Origin: Richelia sp. SL_2_1
Lineage (GTDB): Bacteria; Cyanobacteriota; Cyanobacteriia; Cyanobacteriales; Nostocaceae
Reading direction: 5' to 3'
Length of the DNA stretch: 46,301 bases
NCBI GenBank assembly: GCA_012033205.1
Contig: JAAUSO010000038.1
Span: 1 to 46,301 of the forward strand
Shown: positions 16,634 through 25,674 of the stretch, in pieces
Numbering within the stretch: the first letter of the stretch is position 1
Layout of the letters: every line of letters starts with the position of its first letter
Translations under genes and position numbers: made by a program
The notes under the pieces: generated by a model
The model's input: only the letters and a program-made list of their open reading frames with translations
Database searches by the model: none
What the model was told of the DNA's origin: nothing

Positions 16634-16954
16634 ATGACTACAGTAACCCAAGTTAAAGAAACTGAATTCGAGACACTTTTAAACTCTGAAAATATCCTCG
16701 TAGTTGATTTTACCGCTACTTGGTGCGGTCCGTGTCGTGTGGTTGCACCTTTAATAGAACAATTAGCCCAAGAGTATCCAGAAGATATTAAAGTGGTCAA
16801 AATAGATGTAGACCAAGATAAACCACTGGCAAAAAAATACGAAGTTCGCAGTATTCCTGCGGTGTTAATTTTCAAAAATGGCGAATTAGTGGAAAATCTT
16901 GTCGGTGCTAAACCCTATGAAGAATTTAGGGACGCGGTTAAAAAGAATCTTTAA
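16634..16954 (+). CDS. trxA: Thioredoxin
   Basis: This is a 106-residue dithiol-disulfide oxidoreductase with the active site WCGPC (Cys31, Cys34), the cis-proline region SIPAVLIFKNG and full family length. It would reduce target disulfides in the cytoplasm using ferredoxin- or NADPH-dependent thioredoxin reductase. The ATG at 16634 gives the normal N-terminus. It lies upstream of pyrB on the same strand but 144 bases apart, so co-transcription is uncertain. Confidence 0.96.
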   Translation: MTTVTQVKETEFETLLNSENILVVDFTATWCGPCRVVAPLIEQLAQEYPEDIKVVKIDVDQDKPLAKKYEVRSIPAVLIFKNGELVENLVGAKPYEEFRDAVKKNL

Positions 16955-17098
16955 TTTGCTTGTTTATCTATCTTTATTTAATACAAAATAGTTCTAAACT
17001 ACAAAGCAGGTGGTATAATCTCCTCTGCACACTTAAACTAAGTAAGTGTAGAGACATCATCGCTCGTGCGATCAGCACGGTAAAGTCGATAAAAATTC

Positions 17099-18097
17099 AT
17101 GCCTACTACCACCTGGACTCGTCATCACATCCTTTCCCTGGCTGATTTCACTGCTACTGAATACAATACAGTTTTACAGACTGCTGCGAGTTTTCAGGAA
17201 GTACTAATGCGGCGAATGAAAAAAGTACCTACTTTACAGGGACAGGTGGTGGCTAATTTGTTTTTTGAACCATCTACTCGCACTCGCAGTAGTTTTGAAC
17301 TTGCTGCTAAACGTCTGAGTGCAGATACGCTGAACTTCTCCGCTGCTAATTCTTCGATGACTAAGGGAGAAACTATTCTAGATACTGCCAAAACTTATTT
17401 GGCGATGGGTACTGATATCATGGTGGTACGTCATCAAGATGCAGGAGTACCAAACGCGATCGCAACTGAAATGGATCGTTTGGGTGTAAAAGTCAGTGTT
17501 TTAAATGCTGGTGATGGACAACACGAACATCCTTCTCAAGCGCTATTAGATTTGTTTACAATTTGTAGTCTGTTTGACCAAGATAATCCCCGAATCGAAT
17601 TTTTGCAGGGAAAAAAAATTGCTATTGTCGGTGATATTCTCCATTCTCGTGTAGCTAGGTCAAATATTTGGAGTCTTACTGCTGCTAGCGGTGCGGAGTT
17701 ACATTTAGCAGCACCACCGACGCTGTTACCAAAATTATTTGCCGATTATGGTAAAGATAGACCTGGTAAACTATTCGTACATTGGGAATTGGAGCCAGCT
17801 TTACAAGATGCCGATTTTGTGATGACGCTACGATTACAAAAGGAACGTATGACTAGTCATTTACTACCTTCATTGCGGGAATATCATCAGTTGTTCGGAA
17901 TTACAAGGGCTAAGTTGCGAAATTGTCAAGATAATGTAAAAATACTACATCCTGGTCCTGTGAATAGAGGTGTGGAAATTAGTTCGGATTTAATGGATGA
18001 CCCTGAGTTTAGTTTGATCCAAAATCAAGTTACGAGTGGTGTGGCGGTGCGGATGGCTTTACTGTATTTAATTGGTAGCGGTAAAGCTTCAGAATAA
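17099..18097 (+). CDS. pyrB: Aspartate carbamoyltransferase catalytic subunit
   Basis: PyrB joins carbamoyl phosphate to aspartate in the first committed step of pyrimidine synthesis. The 332-residue protein has the phosphate site [13 protein letters not shown], the [12 protein letters not shown] motif, the aspartate-side [10 protein letters not shown] and the closing [13 protein letters not shown]. The last two distinguish it from ArgF, which uses the same carbamoyl phosphate. It starts at the ATG at 17099 with no obvious ribosome-binding site. No regulatory subunit gene is present nearby, as is usual in cyanobacteria. It is followed by a dispersed palindrome between it and a convergent gene. 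Confidence 0.97.
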   Translation: MPTTTWTRHHILSLADFTATEYNTVLQTAASFQEVLMRRMKKVPTLQGQVVANLFFEPSTRTRSSFELAAKRLSADTLNFSAANSSMTKGETILDTAKTYLAMGTDIMVVRHQDAGVPNAIATEMDRLGVKVSVLNAGDGQHEHPSQALLDLFTICSLFDQDNPRIEFLQGKKIAIVGDILHSRVARSNIWSLTAASGAELHLAAPPTLLPKLFADYGKDRPGKLFVHWELEPALQDADFVMTLRLQKERMTSHLLPSLREYHQLFGITRAKLRNCQDNVKILHPGPVNRGVEISSDLMDDPEFSLIQNQVTSGVAVRMALLYLIGSGKASE

Positions 18098-18142
18098 TCA
18101 GAATTTGCGATTTTTCTACTGTTAACAGATGTCTGTGGGGTT

Positions 18143-18206
18143 AGAAGTCGGGTTTTTATAATCATTGTCTGTTACTAGAGAAATTTATCATCAAAACCCG
18201 ACTTCT
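18143..18206. repeat. Dispersed palindrome family I, copy B
   Basis: The arms AGAAGTCGGGTTTTT and AAAACCCGACTTCT flank a loop of about 35 bases. The copy lies between the convergent pyrB and DUF4278 genes, the same position type as copies A and C. Confidence 0.8.
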
Positions 18207-18234
18207 GTAAGAAAATATTTTCTAAGTTTAAAAA

Positions 18235-18681
18235 TTAATCAGATTTGTTCGATTTGTCTACAATTGTTTTTAAACGATGAATTATCCAAGGGGTTCCACG
18301 ATATTTGCCGTTAACTTGTTCTTGAATAAATTCTGTATTTACAATATCTACTTGATAATTAGTACCGCGATATTGACGAGTAACTGGTTTTTTTACTGTC
18401 TCAGATGGAGAAACAGTTTGATTTTGATGATTTTGATGATAATTATTTCGGCGTTGTTCAAATTTGAGTTGATATTCATTTTGCTGTAATAATTTCTTAG
18501 TAGTAACTAACACTACAATTAACAACAAAACCTGGATTTCCCAAGGTGCTAAAATCAAACTGAACACAAGGCTAATAATTGCGAATAAACCTGCGAGATA
18601 TCCCACTTCATCGCTACATTTTTTAAAAATATAGCCAGTAATTACACAGATAAAAAGTGGAATCAGAAAAAATAAAGGCAT
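18235..18681 (-). CDS. DUF4278-like membrane protein
   Basis: This 148-residue protein has two or three membrane segments in the first half (LFFLIPLFICVITGYIF; LAGLFAIISLVFSLIL; IQVLLLIVVLVT). The second half carries two copies of the YRG motif (QYRGTNYQVD and KYRGTPWIIHR) that define the cyanobacterial DUF4278 family. Its function is unknown. The start at 18681 gives an N-terminus that enters the membrane at once. It stands alone, convergent with pyrB. Confidence 0.75.
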   Translation of the reverse strand: MPLFFLIPLFICVITGYIFKKCSDEVGYLAGLFAIISLVFSLILAPWEIQVLLLIVVLVTTKKLLQQNEYQLKFEQRRNNYHQNHQNQTVSPSETVKKPVTRQYRGTNYQVDIVNTEFIQEQVNGKYRGTPWIIHRLKTIVDKSNKSD

Positions 18682-19126
18682 CTTTTCTCAACTCCGAATT
18701 CTAAGCATTTGCTTTGATACAAAAATCATTCCGCTGCTATTGTAAGCAGATGTAACCGATATTAGACCTTTTCGGTTTTTTTGCTACAACTTCTTACATA
18801 TATAAACAGCATCTCGGACTGATATTCCGAATTTTATTTATTGTTTAGTATATTAGCTTATTTTTATATACTAGCGCTCGAACTTGAATAGTTGCTCCGA
18901 TTAAAAGATTACCGTTCGCGCAGCGTCTCCCCCAGGGAGAAAAAAAACCGCAGAGACAAGCCACTGCGTTGCGGAGGAACACGCACCGTTGTAGCAACTG
19001 CCGCGCAGAGAACGCATTCGTAAAGAGATAAAGAGAAATAGCTAATTTTCGAGCGGGATACGAGTAAATAATATTATAGACGTAGAATTACCTTTAATAC
19101 GGTGTTCCTTTAATAATCGCAGAACA
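18682..19126. other. Gene-free region upstream of tex
   Basis: About 445 bases without a gene. The segment at 18913-19018 is GC-rich (CAGCGTCTCCCCCAGGGAG, GCCACTGCGTTGCGGAGG) and resembles dispersed intergenic repeats common in Nostocales genomes. The tex promoter should lie near 19080. Confidence 0.45.
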
Positions 19127-21285
19127 ATGTTGAATATTCCCCAACTGTTAGCCACTGAACTGAATCTCCAGCCTTTTCAGGTAGAAAATGCGCTCTCGTT
19201 ATTTGCAGAAGGTGCAACTATTCCGTTTGTTGCCCGTTACCGTAAGGAGCGTACTGGTGAGATGAATGAAACCCAGTTGCGTGATTTATCCGATAGGTAT
19301 ACTTACCTTACTGAATTAGAAGCAAGGAAATCAGTAGTTTTAAATGCGATCGCTGAACAAGGTAAACTTAGTGATGAGTTGAAACAGCAAATCGAGTTAT
19401 GTTTACAAAAAACAGAGTTGGAAGATTTGTATTTACCTTATCGTCCTAAACGTCGGACTCGCGCTACTATTGCCAAAGAAAAGGGACTCGATCAATTAGC
19501 GGAGTTGATTAAGTCGTTGAATGTGAAAGGTGGTGTGTCAGGGGATTTAAATGCAGAAGCAGCGAAGTATATAAGTACAGAAAAAGGTGTTGAAAGCGCA
19601 GCAGAGGCGCTCAAAGGTGCTAGTGATATTTTAGCGGAAGAAGTGGCAGAGAAGGCTCATTTGAGGGCTTATTTACGGGAGTTGCTGTTAAAATCGGGGG
19701 TATTTGTTTCTCGCATTAAAGACGAATATCCCGAAGGAACGACAAAGTATGAAATGTACCGCGATTATCAGATGAAAGTTAGTAATATTGCCCCTCATAA
19801 TATGTTGGCTTTGTGTCGCGGAGACAAGGAGAAAATATTAAGTTACGAAATTGCTTTTGATGAAGATGATGTGCTTTCTTATTTAGAATCTCAAGAAATT
19901 CGTAGTCAACAGTCATCTGTTCGCAATTTTTATCAACAAATGCTCAAAGATGCATTTAACCGTTTGATGAAAAATTCACTGATGAATGAAGTAATATCTG
20001 AGAAGAAAGAATATGCAGATATTGAGTCTATCAAAACATTTGAAACCAACTTACGTAACTTATTGCTGTCAGCACCAGCAGGGATGAAACCAGCAATCGC
20101 AATTGATCCAGGATTTAGAACTGGGTGTAAGGTGGCGATTTTGGATGAAACGGGGAAGTTTCTGGAGTATCAAGCGGTATTTCCCCATACAGGAGCCGGA
20201 AAACGCAGTGAAGCTGTAAAAACGCTGCAAAATCTCATCGAAAAATACAACGTTGAATTAATTGCCATCGGTAACGGTACAGCTTCCCGTGAAACTGACG
20301 AATTTGTCGCCGAAGTCATGGAAAATATGCCGCGTAAACCAATTAAAGTCATGGTTAACGAGTCGGGTGCCTCTATATATTCAGCGAGTAAAGTCGCGAT
20401 CGCAGAATTCCCCAATTTAGATATTACCGTGCGCGGAGCTATTAGTATCGGTCGTCGTTTACAAGATCCTTTAGCGGAATTAGTCAAAATTGATCCCAAA
20501 TCTATCGGTGTGGGACAATATCAACACGATGTAGACCAAAAATTGCTCAAGAAGAAATTAGATGAAACGGTAGAAAGCTGTGTTAACTACGTTGGTGTTG
20601 ATTTAAATACAGCATCTAAAGAGCTTTTAACTTCTGTTTCCGGGATTACGTCTAGCATTGCGAATAATATTGTCCAATATCGTAATCAAAATGGTGCTTT
20701 CAAAAACCGTCGTCAATTGTTGAAAGTTCCCAAATTAGGACAAAAGCTTTTGAACAAGCAGCAGGTTTCTTGAGAATTCGTGGTGGTGAAAATCCTTTAG
20801 ATAATACCGCAGTGCATCCCGAAAGTTATGCGGTGGTGAAAAATATTGCTTCAGATTTGAATTTGGAATTAAAACAAGTTACCCAAATTGCCGAAAATCT
20901 CAAAAAAGCTGATTTAAAGAAATATGTTACCGATACTGTAGGTGAACCGACATTAAGAGATATTATCGGAGAATTGGAAAAACCTGGAAGAGATCCTCGT
21001 GCTGAGTTTAAGTATGCGACTTTTAAAGAAGGAATCAACGAGATTAGTGATTTAGAAGTAGGAATGGAATTAGAAGGAATTATTACAAATGTGGCAAATT
21101 TTGGCGCTTTTGTAGATGTGGGGGTGCATCAAGACGGTTTGGTACATATATCTCAGCTTACCGATCGATTTGTCAAAGATCCTAAAGAAGTTGTTAAAGT
21201 TGGAGAAGTTGTAAAAGTTAAGGTATTGGAAGTTAATCAAAAATTAAAGCGGATTGGTTTGTCGATGAAAGCTGTTAAGCAATAA
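19127..21285 (+). pseudogene. tex: Tex-family transcription accessory protein, frameshifted
   Basis: Tex is a nucleic-acid-binding protein built from a helical N-terminal core, a YqgF/RNase H-like domain, helix-hairpin-helix motifs and an S1 domain. Here FVARYRKERTGEMNE and LYLPYRPKRRTRATIA mark the N-terminus. AIDPGFRTGCKVAILD marks the YqgF domain, ISSSIANNIVQYR-type sequence marks the HhH region, and IITNVANFGAFVDVGVHQDG marks S1 at the end. The reading frame breaks near 20746: the DNA reads CAAAAGCTTTTGAAC, and one more G (CAAAAGGCTTTTGAAC) restores the expected GQKAFEQAAGFLRIRGG. Without it the protein stops at 20773, before the S1 domain. The intact gene would be about 718 residues, the normal length. 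A sequencing error is possible. Confidence 0.93.
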
Positions 21286-21298
21286 ACAAATTAATCAT

Positions 21299-21328
21299 GT
21301 AGAGACGGGGCGTATTGCTACGTCTCCC
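21299..21328. repeat. Dispersed palindrome family II, copy 1 (GTAGAGACG...CTACGTCTC)
   Basis: This is a degenerate copy of GTAGAGACGTAGCA/TGCTACGTCTCTAC, starting 13 bases after the tex stop. Its position suggests it may serve as a terminator. Confidence 0.65.
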
Positions 21329-21652
21329 GGTATTTCGGATTGTATTGAGAATTCTCAAATAATATATTTATTTTTTAACGCAGAGGAACACAAAGGTAAA
21401 CGCAAAGGTACGCGGAGTTTTGGGATTTTTTAGCTCCCGAAATAATTGCAAAATTAGAAGATATCCTGAATTGCCATTATTGAAGTTGTAGCTAGTAATT
21501 GGGAATTAGGAAAGAAATGTATTTTAATTTACTTGTTATCGAGTTTAGACTTTGTAACAATCGTCAAAATTCAGATAATTATTTCTGCTTTTAATCGGGT
21601 ATCATATCTCTACTTAGTTTAAGTTAAACCCTAAATTAATCAACTTAAAATC
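21329..21652. other. Intergenic region after tex
   Basis: No gene is seen in about 320 bases. At 21379-21418 there is an ACGCAGAGGAACACAAAGG-type word, a short dispersed repeat that also appears in inverted form near 29228 (CTCTGCGTCTCTGCG). Confidence 0.4.
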
Positions 21653-21886
21653 ATGCCACTTGAGTTAATTGTTTTAATCGCTGCATTAGTTGTTGCCTTT
21701 ATAGTTTTTAAGGCTTTATTAAACGTAGTAAAAACAACTATTAGTACCGCGATCGCGCTTTTTGTGATTGTGGTTATTTTGAGTATGTTTGGTATTACTC
21801 CGGAAGATTTAATCAGAGAAATTACTAATTTACCTCAAACTTTGATGCGCTTATTTCCGCAAACACAAACACAAATAAACTTTTAA
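21653..21886 (+). CDS. Small conserved membrane protein
   Basis: This is a 77-residue protein with two closely spaced hydrophobic segments (LELIVLIAALVVAFIVFKALLNV cut at about residue 25, and ISTAIALFVIVVILSMFGI). A short polar tail is rich in Gln and Thr. It starts with the ATG at 21653 in an AT-rich region. It resembles cyanobacterial hypothetical proteins of about 70-80 residues, but I cannot name a function. Confidence 0.65.
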   Translation: MPLELIVLIAALVVAFIVFKALLNVVKTTISTAIALFVIVVILSMFGITPEDLIREITNLPQTLMRLFPQTQTQINF

Positions 21887-21936
21887 GATTCAAGATACAA
21901 ATAGTTTACTTGAATGATTTTTGAATGATTTAGAAA

Positions 21937-23250
21937 TTATTTTTTAATCAAAATATAGGCTGTAGCATACTCTGGTAATTGCTTAATATATTGATTGAAA
22001 CTATTTTGATTTGGGAAAATACCTGCAAGAAAATCAAGTTGATAAAAGTTGGGTAAAAATGCCCCACCAGTATCGGCAATAACTCCCATTCGCAGTTGTT
22101 TGCGTCCATTTTGCATATACTCCATGACAATCATTCTACCTAAACCAATATTGAGTACATCACCAGCAAAAGTTACTCCTGGTTTAATTGATATTTTTTG
22201 ATCAATTTTATAGCCGTAACCTTTAATATCTTTAACTTCTCTAAAATACCAGTAACGCTTTTGCGAACGTCTATTTAAACCTTTGACATAGGGAATTTTG
22301 TTACTTCTATCAACGTTAAAATAAGCCGAAGAACCACCACCTAAATCAACAAGCATAGTACCTTGCATTAAGGCTTCTTCTAACCCTTCTCTAGTCATAT
22401 AAACAATCGGTTCAACTTTACCAAATTCCTTACCACCAGGTTCATAAATACCGGACAATACATCTTGTTTTGTATATTTAGTGTAAAATTCATCTGTATT
22501 TGCATTGTCTTTGAGGCTGTAGAGAGGAATATTAAATTTAGCAGTTTTCTTGCGAGAACCGGGATGAACAAAAACAGCGTATTTGGTAATTCGTAAATTT
22601 TTACGTTGAGGTTCTTTAGGATTATAAGCAGACCATTTGATCACCCGAAAATTAGAATTGATAAAATTGGGGTCTTGTAAACGAGTTGTGCGATTGTTTG
22701 CAATATCTTCTTGTAATATAGTAATCATAAAATCAAGAGTTTTCGTAATATCTTCTACAGATACATTTTGAGTTTCCAATACCCCCGGACGTAAAATATT
22801 TGGGTCATTATTGGCATGGTCTTGATAATATTTTCTTGTATTTATTAAAGTCGCTAATAAATCCCTTTGATTAAAATTAATTTTATTCCCAGATAATTGA
22901 GCAGAACTAAATAACTTATCGCCATTAATACTAAATTGATATTTTTGTAATTCGTCAATAACTTTGTAAGCTTGGGATAGTAGTTGCGGTTGATATAAAG
23001 TATTTGTATTGCTTAAAGGTTGATTTTGACAAGGTGCAGCATTATTTGAATTACACGATGTAGGTAAAAAAGAAAAATTAGGAGTTAATTTAAGACTTGA
23101 ATTGAGTAAATTTTGCTGTTGCGGATGTACAGGAGAATTTTTTTGTATCAACTGCTGACTTGGCGATTGATCATAAGCATAACTACTTAGATTCCCAGCC
23201 AATAAAAAACCAATGCTACCGATTAAAAAACGCATTTTTGGGATAAACAT
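21937..23250 (-). CDS. MltA-type lytic transglycosylase domain protein
   Basis: This 437-residue protein has an N-terminal signal peptide (RFLIGSIGFLLAGNLSSYAY). After a variable, Asn/Gln-rich region it carries an MltA-like domain. The part around EALMQGTMLVDLG and RYWYFREV matches the MltA core, and the C-terminal GVIADTGGAFLPNFYQLDFL matches its 3D (double-psi barrel) part with the catalytic-type Asp in ADTGG. MltA enzymes cleave peptidoglycan glycan strands in the periplasm and make anhydromuropeptides. The domain is more divergent than in proteobacteria, so the activity is inferred. The start may be the ATG at 23250 or Met6. Confidence 0.75.
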   Translation of the reverse strand: MFIPKMRFLIGSIGFLLAGNLSSYAYDQSPSQQLIQKNSPVHPQQQNLLNSSLKLTPNFSFLPTSCNSNNAAPCQNQPLSNTNTLYQPQLLSQAYKVIDELQKYQFSINGDKLFSSAQLSGNKINFNQRDLLATLINTRKYYQDHANNDPNILRPGVLETQNVSVEDITKTLDFMITILQEDIANNRTTRLQDPNFINSNFRVIKWSAYNPKEPQRKNLRITKYAVFVHPGSRKKTAKFNIPLYSLKDNANTDEFYTKYTKQDVLSGIYEPGGKEFGKVEPIVYMTREGLEEALMQGTMLVDLGGGSSAYFNVDRSNKIPYVKGLNRRSQKRYWYFREVKDIKGYGYKIDQKISIKPGVTFAGDVLNIGLGRMIVMEYMQNGRKQLRMGVIADTGGAFLPNFYQLDFLAGIFPNQNSFNQYIKQLPEYATAYILIKK

Positions 23251-23665
23251 AAGACAAAATTTATTATTTACTTTTTGATATACCAGAACTCGAACAATAG
23301 GTCAAAGGTGAATAATTTTACCGATACTTTCGATTTAAATACTCCCTGTAAATAAAATTCGACCGATATAGCATAGCTAGAATTGTTAATCGGTTTTTCT
23401 GTTCCCTTTGCTGTAAAAACCGAAATTAACAATATATTTTGCGTTTCTTGCTAATTAGGATAAATCTATTACTATGTATTGTTGTACATCTCTCTTGAGC
23501 GGGAAACACAAAGCGTCATAAGCATACCTAAAGTTAGTTTTCAGGTTAACTGCGATCGCTCATACTGCAAGCAAACCGAAAAATTAATCATTAATCAAGA
23601 ATAGGTATTAAAACCGACTCTCTAAATTACGAACTCAGAATTACTAATTACAATACAGAATTATT
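23251..23665. other. Divergent promoter region between the MltA-like and YpfJ-like genes
   Basis: About 415 bases separate two divergent genes and must hold both promoters. A GCGATCGC (HIP1) site occurs near 23552. I see no RNA gene or longer repeat. Confidence 0.45.
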
Positions 23666-24502
23666 ATGCGTTGGGAATTTGGTCGAAGAAGCGATAATGT
23701 TGAAGACAGACGCGGTAGAAAAGTTTCTCCCGGTGTAGTTGGTGGTGGTATTGGTGGTTTGGTTCTCACTTTAATTGCGATTTTTTTGGGTGTAGATCCA
23801 GCTATTATTAACCAAGTGATACCTCAAAATGATCGTTCAAGTCCAACTCAAACAACTTCTCAACCCAAAGACGAGATGGGACAATTTGTTTCTGTGGTAC
23901 TCGCTGATACCGAAGATACTTGGAATAACCTATTTCGACGTATGGGACAAGATTACCAAGAACCAAACTTGGTATTGTTTGATGATGCAGTACAATCAGC
24001 TTGCGGTTATGCAAATGCTGCTGTTGGTCCTTTTTACTGTCCTCCAGACCAAAAAGTATATCTGGATTTAAGCTTTTTTCGAGATTTAAAAAATAAACTT
24101 GGCGCACCCGGAGATTTTGCTCAAGCATATGTAATTGCTCATGAAGTCGGACATCATGTCCAGAATTTGATGGGAATTACCAACAAAGTTAGAAGCATCC
24201 AAAATCGAGCCAGCCGAGTTCAAGCAAATCAACTTTCTGTGAGATTAGAGTTACAAGCAGACTGTTTCGCTGGTATTTGGGCTCATCACGCAGATAAATC
24301 AAGGCAAATTTTAGAACCTGGTGATATTGAAGAAGCCCTTAATGCTGCTTCAAGTATAGGAGATGACCGTTTACAAAGACAATCCCAAGGATATGTCGTC
24401 CCCGAATCCTTTACTCACGGAAGTTCAGCACAAAGGGTTCAATGGTTTAAGACAGGTTTTCAATCGGGTAGCGTTGAGCAATGTAATACTTTTGCTGGTT
24501 AG
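23666..24502 (+). CDS. Neutral zinc metallopeptidase (YpfJ/PF04228 family)
   Basis: This 278-residue protein has one N-terminal membrane helix (about residues 22-42, GVVGGGIGGLVLTLIAIFLG) and a zincin-like domain outside the cytoplasm. The zinc site HEVGHH (His159, Glu160, His163) and the downstream third-ligand region RLELQADCFAGIWAHH are conserved. The Arg/Gly-rich start MRWEFGRRSDNVEDRRG is typical of the family. Its substrate is unknown. A palindrome that may be a terminator separates it from the convergent hydrolase gene. Confidence 0.88.
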   Translation: MRWEFGRRSDNVEDRRGRKVSPGVVGGGIGGLVLTLIAIFLGVDPAIINQVIPQNDRSSPTQTTSQPKDEMGQFVSVVLADTEDTWNNLFRRMGQDYQEPNLVLFDDAVQSACGYANAAVGPFYCPPDQKVYLDLSFFRDLKNKLGAPGDFAQAYVIAHEVGHHVQNLMGITNKVRSIQNRASRVQANQLSVRLELQADCFAGIWAHHADKSRQILEPGDIEEALNAASSIGDDRLQRQSQGYVVPESFTHGSSAQRVQWFKTGFQSGSVEQCNTFAG

Positions 24503-24551
24503 TTGTTGGTAGTTGGTTGTTTAACTCCTAACTCCGGTGGTACTAACTCCC

Positions 24552-24580
24552 GTACAGACGTAGCATTGCTACGTCTCTAC
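24552..24580. repeat. Dispersed palindrome family II, copy 2
   Basis: GTACAGACGTAGCA-TTGCTACGTCTCTAC lies between the stops of two convergent genes (24502 and 24600). A bidirectional terminator is plausible. It is flanked by two copies of AACTCCGGTGGTACTAA. Confidence 0.75.
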
Positions 24581-24599
24581 AAAACTAACTCCGGTGGTA

Positions 24600-25484
24600 C
24601 TAATTCTCTTTAAGCCACTCCACAATCTGGGGATTAACTAAATCCGGCACTTCATCATGGGGACAGTGACCTGCACCGGGAATTGGGACTATTTTGATGT
24701 CTTTACCGTTTTCGAGGGCTTCTTCGTACACTTTCGCGCCGCTAATTGGTGTCCACGGGTCGTCTGCACCCCAAATTACTAATAACGGACATTCGATTTT
24801 GGGTAATAATTCTTCTGGGGAATCACCGGGAGGTGCTGTCAAAATTGATGCAAATACTTGCTGTGCGCCTTCGTCACAGGAAGGTTGGTAAAGCATATCT
24901 ACTAATTCGTCAGTGACAGCATTGCGATCGCGATAAACTTGGTAAAGTGTACGGCGAATTTGGGATTTTCTGCGAATATTGTTAAATACAAATTTACCTG
25001 TTATCGGATGACTCACCAATTTGTTAAAAGAACCCATGACAAAGCGTAATGGTGGATTGAGTTCGTGGGGACGATGGCTCAAACCTCCCGCTGCGTTGAT
25101 TAAAACGGCTCCGTTGGTGATTTCGGGATGCTGTACTGCGACGGTTAAACTAATCAATGCACCAACGGAGTTACCGATAAATACGGCTTTGTTGTGGATA
25201 TATTGTTGATGGAAGTCTTTGAGTAATTCCACCCATAAATCTACGCTGTAATTGATGGGGGCTTTATCGGAACCGCCAAATCCTAATAAATCTAGGGCAA
25301 ATACTTGATAACCAGCATCGGCTAATATGGGAATATTTTTCCGCCAATGTCCAATAGATGCACCGAAACCGTGAATTAATACTAAAGGTTTTCCCGTACC
25401 CATGACGGTGTATTGAATTTTGTAACCTTTCCAATTCCAGAACAGTTTTTCAAAGGTGGTTGTTGATTTTGATGTAGTAGTCAC
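24600..25484 (-). CDS. Alpha/beta-fold hydrolase
   Basis: This 294-residue alpha/beta hydrolase has the oxyanion region LVLIHGFGASIGHW, nucleophile Ser106 in FIGNSVGAL, Asp in VIWGADDPWTP and His in GAGHCPHDE. Proteins of this subgroup in cyanobacteria and plastids include chlorophyll- and pheophytin-dephytylating esterases, and the sequence has that general look. However, the substrate cannot be fixed from sequence. The start is a GTG at 25484, since no in-frame ATG gives a full N-terminus. It is convergent with the YpfJ-like gene. Confidence 0.88.
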   Translation of the reverse strand: MTTTSKSTTTFEKLFWNWKGYKIQYTVMGTGKPLVLIHGFGASIGHWRKNIPILADAGYQVFALDLLGFGGSDKAPINYSVDLWVELLKDFHQQYIHNKAVFIGNSVGALISLTVAVQHPEITNGAVLINAAGGLSHRPHELNPPLRFVMGSFNKLVSHPITGKFVFNNIRRKSQIRRTLYQVYRDRNAVTDELVDMLYQPSCDEGAQQVFASILTAPPGDSPEELLPKIECPLLVIWGADDPWTPISGAKVYEEALENGKDIKIVPIPGAGHCPHDEVPDLVNPQIVEWLKEN

Positions 25485-25545
25485 AGTTTTTGTGAAGTTT
25501 AGTAAAGTCTTTCTTATTATGGTAACGGTTTGTGGGTCTGAGAAT

Positions 25546-25571
25546 TTTAGATTTTAGATTTTAGATTTTAG
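25546..25571. repeat. Short STRR, TTTTAGA heptamers
   Basis: Three to four TTTTAGA units lie upstream of the hydrolase gene, between it and family II copy 3. Confidence 0.75.
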
Positions 25572-25620
25572 AACCCACGCAGGTGGATTTGGTTTGTGTC
25601 GCAGCGGTAACAAAGCGCCG

Positions 25621-25650
25621 GATAAAGACGTAGCAATGCTACGTCTCTAC
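25621..25650. repeat. Dispersed palindrome family II, copy 3
   Basis: AAAGACGTAGCA-ATGCTACGTCTCTAC ends 25 bases downstream of the stop of the giant surface protein gene (minus strand). It again sits at a gene 3' end. Confidence 0.72.
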
Positions 25651-25674
25651 ATTAATTTTTTGTGGGGATTAATT

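Noticed and set aside
1917-20752. Programmed ribosomal frameshifting in corA or tex
   Set aside because: There is no slippery heptamer with a downstream pseudoknot, and these families are not known to use it. A base loss is simpler.
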